Assembly (NCBI GenBank): GCA_003511945.1
Contig: DOJA01000187.1
Span: 585 to 16,822 of the forward strand
From: Phycisphaerales bacterium
GTDB taxonomy: Bacteria; Planctomycetota; Phycisphaerae; Phycisphaerales; UBA1924
Reading direction: 5' to 3'
Length of the DNA stretch: 16,238 nt
The position numbers and the translations under genes are program-made. Every line of letters begins with the position of its first letter. The first letter of the stretch is position 1. This document shows, piece by piece, positions 13,826 through 16,238 of the stretch. The notes beneath the pieces are model-generated. The model saw only the letters and a list, made by a program, of their open reading frames with translations. It ran no database searches and had not been told where the DNA came from.

Positions 13826-14487
13826 GCGCTCGCTCCTTTCGCGCCCGGCGCGCGAGCGGCGGCGTCCGCCTCGGCGCGGGCTTCCTCTTCGGTCTTGGTG
13901 ATCGCGGGGTACGCGCCCACGAAAAATCGGAACAACCGCCCCTGCGGCGCCTGCTCGTTGTGGTATTTCGCCGCCAGGCCCGCGACGGCGTTCGAGAGCT
14001 CCTCGCTGAACTCGTTCAAGTGCGCCGGGCACGAGAACCGCACCTCGGTCTGCAGCGTCAGCGTCTGCAGGGGCTTGTTCACCGCGTCCGCCCGCCGGCG
14101 CAGGACCGCCAGTTCACGGATCGCCTTCGACGCCACCGCGACCAGGTACCCCCACGAGAAGCGATCCCGCACCCGCTCGGGCTCCGGGCCTAGTTCGCCG
14201 AGCAGTTCGGGGCTGATCAGGTAGTGCGTCGCCACCGCCTGCACGACCCGCTCGGTGCAGTTGCCCTTCTTCCGCTCCTCCACCAGCCGGAGCAACCCCG
14301 CCTTCTCCATCTCGCGCAGGTGGTAGTTCAGCTTCTGGCGGGGCATCCCGAACCGCCGCGCCAGCCCGCTGGCCGAGTCCGGCCCGTCGGTCAGCGCCCC
14401 CAGCAGGCGCCGCCGGAGGGGGTCCATCAGCGCCGCCCCGGCAGCGGGGTCGCTGACGACATCAACTTGCCGGGCGGGAAGGGCCAC
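13822..14487 (-). CDS. ArsR-type winged-helix transcriptional regulator
   Basis: From GTG 14487 the protein has 221 residues. An ArsR/HTH_20-type winged helix covers about 15-80: MDPLRRRLLGAL, then the helix-turn-helix ASGLARRFGMPRQKLNYHL, then the wing GLLRLVEERKKGN. The remainder (about 85-200) is a helical or mixed domain of unknown ligand, with a charged Ala-rich tail. An alternative TTG start at 14508 would lie between the -35 and -10 boxes of the promoter. GTG 14487 lies seven bases after the -10, the geometry of a leaderless message, so I prefer it. The stop overlaps the start of the SRPBCC gene. It probably represses its own operon through the inverted repeat at 14491-14515. Confidence 0.85.
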   Translation of the reverse strand: MALPARQVDVVSDPAAGAALMDPLRRRLLGALTDGPDSASGLARRFGMPRQKLNYHLREMEKAGLLRLVEERKKGNCTERVVQAVATHYLISPELLGELGPEPERVRDRFSWGYLVAVASKAIRELAVLRRRADAVNKPLQTLTLQTEVRFSCPAHLNEFSEELSNAVAGLAAKYHNEQAPQGRLFRFFVGAYPAITKTEEEARAEADAAARAPGAKGASA

Positions 14488-14490
14488 GGG

Positions 14491-14521
14491 AAGAGTGTAC
14501 ACCGACAATACTCTTTGTCAA
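14491..14521 (-). promoter_or_regulatory. Promoter and operator-like inverted repeat of the ArsR-SRPBCC operon
   Basis: On the minus strand a perfect TTGACA (14516-14521) is followed after 16 bases by TACACT (14494-14499). The inverted repeat AAGAGT (14491-14496) / ACTCTT (14510-14515), spaced by 13, covers the -10 and the spacer, and GTGTACAC (14495-14502) is an eight-base palindrome within it. A dimer of the downstream regulator bound here would block RNA polymerase. The promoter match is direct; the choice of regulator is inferred from position. Confidence 0.65.
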
Positions 14522-14574
14522 GATCGAAATCGTACTCGGTAGAGGCGATGCCGCGCCCAACAGAAAAAGTGGAA

Positions 14575-14589
14575 ATCTGATTTTCAGAT
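14575..14589 (+). promoter_or_regulatory. Palindromic site upstream of the toxin-antitoxin pair
   Basis: ATCTGA (14575-14580) and TCAGAT (14584-14589) form a perfect inverted repeat around TTT. It overlaps a possible -35 (TTTTCA, 14581-14586) whose partner would be TAGTGT (14602-14607), with a short 15-base spacer. Antitoxins of the AbrB/VapB class usually repress their own promoter, so this is a candidate operator. The promoter boxes are weak. Confidence 0.4.
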
Positions 14590-14642
14590 CATCGCTCGGC
14601 CTAGTGTAGCCGACTCCTCCAGAGAGCCCAGGAGCTGCTGCG

Positions 14643-14957
14643 ATGGTCACCACAACGGTTCATCTCGATAAACGCGGCGCCGTCGTGATCCCGAAGAATG
14701 TCCGCCGAGCCCTGGGGATTGAACCCGATGGCCTGCTCCTGCTGCGCGTCGAGGACGGGCGCATCGTGCTGATCCCCGCGGAGGCGGTGCCCAAGGGCGA
14801 GCGGTACTCTCCCCAGCGCGTCGCGGAGTTCCTGCTCACGAACGCCATCGACGAGAACGACTACGCCCGGGCCCGCGATCGCGTCCGGGGCTTGGGGCTC
14901 GACCCGGACACGATCGCCCATGAGCGCCCCGGAACCCCCGACCCGCGCATTCCTTGA
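14643..14957 (+). CDS. AbrB/VapB-type antitoxin
   Basis: The 104-residue protein starts at ATG 14643, with AGGAG at 14630-14634. Residues about 3-48 form a SpoVT/AbrB-type swapped-hairpin DNA-binding domain: VHLDKRGAVVIPKNVRRALG (7-26), then the strand LLLLRVEDGRIVLIPAE. The C-terminal half (about 52-104, YSPQRVAEFLLTNAIDENDY) is helical and acidic and probably wraps the toxin. Its 3' end overlaps the PIN-domain gene by 38 bases, the usual arrangement for a type II toxin-antitoxin pair. It should neutralise the toxin and repress the operon. It is somewhat longer than minimal VapB proteins. Confidence 0.85.
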   Translation: MVTTTVHLDKRGAVVIPKNVRRALGIEPDGLLLLRVEDGRIVLIPAEAVPKGERYSPQRVAEFLLTNAIDENDYARARDRVRGLGLDPDTIAHERPGTPDPRIP

Positions 14958-15354
14958 CGCCAACATCCTCTACGCCGCCGCGATCGGCGGCGGGGTGGCG
15001 CGCCTGTGGTCGTGCGCGCGAGTCGTGCTCGTGACCTCCGATGACGCTGTCAACGAAGTGTTCGTGAACCTGCGCGATCACGCCCGATCAGACTCGGACC
15101 GCACCGAACGGCTCGAGCTCCTGGAAGCGCTTGTCGCGCGGACGGAACTCTTCGTGCAACCGGTCTCCCCGTGGCCGTTCGCTGAATGGGACTTGCCGGA
15201 CCTCGATGATGTGCCCATCCTCACCGGCGCGATCGACTCCGGGTGCGCGTTCCTCGTGACCGGAGACAAGCGGTGCTTTGGGAAGCACTTCGGCTCCACG
15301 CTCGGAGGCGTGACCGTGCTCACGCCAGCGCAGTTCCTTCAGCGGTTCCCGTGA
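14920..15354 (+). CDS. PIN-domain toxin (VapC-like ribonuclease)
   Basis: The 144-residue protein starts at ATG 14920, inside the antitoxin gene, with no clear ribosome site, so it probably depends on translational coupling. PIN-domain acidic residues are in place: D13 in FLDANILYAA, E46 in DDAVNEVFVNL, D97 in DDVPILTGAI and D116 in LVTGDKRCFG. They would bind a metal ion for endoribonuclease activity; VapC toxins cut specific RNAs, often initiator tRNA or rRNA. The 'DANILYAA' start and the GDKRCFGKHF end fit the subgroup of PIN proteins paired with AbrB-type antitoxins. The actual target is not predictable. Confidence 0.87.
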   Translation: MSAPEPPTRAFLDANILYAAAIGGGVARLWSCARVVLVTSDDAVNEVFVNLRDHARSDSDRTERLELLEALVARTELFVQPVSPWPFAEWDLPDLDDVPILTGAIDSGCAFLVTGDKRCFGKHFGSTLGGVTVLTPAQFLQRFP

Positions 15355-15360
15355 AGAGGC

Positions 15361-15372
15361 CCGCCGCGGCGG
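15361..15372. terminator. GC palindrome between convergent genes (possible terminator)
   Basis: CCGCCGCGGCGG is a perfect 12-base palindrome in the 27-base gap between the PIN toxin and the metallo-beta-lactamase-fold gene, which converge here. It could help end both transcripts, but it has no T-tract and may be chance in such GC-rich DNA. Confidence 0.25.
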
Positions 15373-15381
15373 ACGAGCGCC

Positions 15382-16062
15382 CTAGAACGGCCGCTTCGTC
15401 GGGTTCACCAGCAGGTTGTCGCGCCCCGGGACGATCAGGTCCGCGATCTCCACCGCCTCGGCGAACGACTCCTTCGCCCGGGCCACATCCGCCGCCCAGC
15501 GGACGATCTGCGGCTGCTCCAGGTGCTCGCCCGTCGCGATCGCGTCGCCGGTGACCAGCACGGTGAACCGCCGGCTCTCCAGCAGCAGGCCGCTGAGCCC
15601 GGGAGTGACCCCGGGAAGCGGGAACAGAGCCACCTCCCGCGCCAGGCGATCGGGCGCGGGCTCACACCGGTGGAGGATCGCGATGTCCAGCTCCAACCGG
15701 GCCTTGAGTTCGTGCTCACCCTCCGCCGCCGCCCGCTGGAGCCCCGCCACCAGCGGCACGCCCACGCCCTCGCGCTCCGGCTCGCTGATGAGCCACGCGG
15801 CGTTCTCGAACGCGCCGATGCCCCGGCGAAGGTCGGGGCGGAAGCAGGTCAGGAACACATGGGTGATGTCCTGGGGCTGGAGCCCGCTCCGCTCGGACAG
15901 CCGGGCGGCCAGCGCCGGCTCGGGGAGCGACGGGTCCACCAGGATGTTCGCCTTGCCCGCGCGGATCAGCGTGGTCGTGGCGTGCGGGGTTCGCACCGCG
16001 GCCCTCTCCCCCCAGATCGGGTGAGCGTCCATGGTGCCGATGCTGATGACGCGAAAGTCCAT
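15382..16062 (-). CDS. Metallo-beta-lactamase-fold protein with substituted metal motif
   Basis: From ATG 16062 the protein has 226 residues. The frame is open to 16233, but that extension looks non-coding. The fold is indicated by MDFRVISIGT, TPHATTTLIRAGKANILVDP (25-44), ITHVFLTCFRPDLRRGI (66-82), FPLPGVTPGLSGLL (147-160) and LVTGDAIATGEH (169-180). The canonical HxHxDH is replaced by CFRPDLR at 73-79 (only D77 is kept), and the usual PGHTPG is PGVTPG. D173 of the TGD strand remains. It may therefore bind metal differently or not be a hydrolase. The end PGRDNLLVNPTKRPF recalls a family common in planctomycetes. There is no Shine-Dalgarno; the 50 bases before ATG are pyrimidine-rich, and the palindrome TTGCGCAA lies at 16182-16189. 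Confidence 0.78.
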   Translation of the reverse strand: MDFRVISIGTMDAHPIWGERAAVRTPHATTTLIRAGKANILVDPSLPEPALAARLSERSGLQPQDITHVFLTCFRPDLRRGIGAFENAAWLISEPEREGVGVPLVAGLQRAAAEGEHELKARLELDIAILHRCEPAPDRLAREVALFPLPGVTPGLSGLLLESRRFTVLVTGDAIATGEHLEQPQIVRWAADVARAKESFAEAVEIADLIVPGRDNLLVNPTKRPF

Positions 16063-16238
16063 GAAGAACAGCGGAAAAGCGAGGAAGCGAGAGAGTAGGT
16101 CAGAGAGGAAGCAGAGCGGCCTGCATCCAAGCGTAGCGGGACGGCGGACCCGTGCTGAGGCCATCACGGTCCCAGGCACGATTGCGCAAATCGCTGGCTC
16201 GCCTCGACTTGGCTCCAAAGGCGGGCGATTCACTCGCC

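Noticed and set aside
16063..16233. N-terminal extension of the metallo-beta-lactamase-fold protein
   Set aside because: The added residues show no family similarity; the fold starts directly at MDFRVISIGT.
1..16238. CRISPR array, phage or transposon genes, riboswitch
   Set aside because: No regularly spaced direct repeats, no integrase or transposase motifs, and no recognisable riboswitch core were seen on either strand.

Overview
The window is high-GC DNA from a Gram-negative-type bacterium, most likely a planctomycete of the class Phycisphaerae. This rests on three things: a secreted multidomain protein ending in a dockerin-like Ca-binding repeat pair with no anchor behind it, a complete planctomycete-style Bat (aerotolerance-type) operon, and a metallo-beta-lactamase-fold protein of a type I associate with that group. 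The assignment is inference from sequence style; no rRNA or marker gene is present.

Layout. (1) 1-6292, plus strand: the tail of a conserved Bat-operon gene, then batA, batB, batC (TPR plus Gln-rich), batD and batE. Each start overlaps the previous stop, which implies one translationally coupled message. The proteins should form an envelope complex: two membrane-anchored von Willebrand A proteins with intact MIDAS residues, a TPR/coiled-coil protein, a large extracytoplasmic BatD and a TPR/SH3-like BatE. The usual partners (MoxR ATPase, DUF58) would lie upstream. The 5' end of batE carries an inserted palindromic repeat, and a very strong G-quadruplex motif lies at the end of batD. (2) 6293-6493: intergenic, with a REP-like hairpin. 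(3) 6494-8881, minus: a metzincin metalloprotease with PKD, IPT-like, Fn3-like and dockerin-like modules. (4) 9174-9244, minus: tRNA-Gln(CTG) with a good promoter. (5) 9383-11371, minus: a large uncharacterised exported protein, probably leaderless. (6) 11440-12039, plus: a nitroreductase. (7) 12043-14487, minus: an operon of an ArsR-type regulator and two paralogous SRPBCC/AHSA1-domain proteins, with an operator-like inverted repeat in its promoter. (8) 14643-15354, plus: an AbrB/VapB-type antitoxin and PIN-domain (VapC-like) toxin pair. (9) 15382-16062, minus: a metallo-beta-lactamase-fold protein whose canonical metal motif is substituted.

The most interesting signals are the element inside batE and its effect on the start site, the batD G-quadruplex, two promoters with the same -10-to-start geometry expected of leaderless mRNAs, and the uncharacterised 662-residue protein. 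I see no CRISPR array, prophage, transposase or rRNA.
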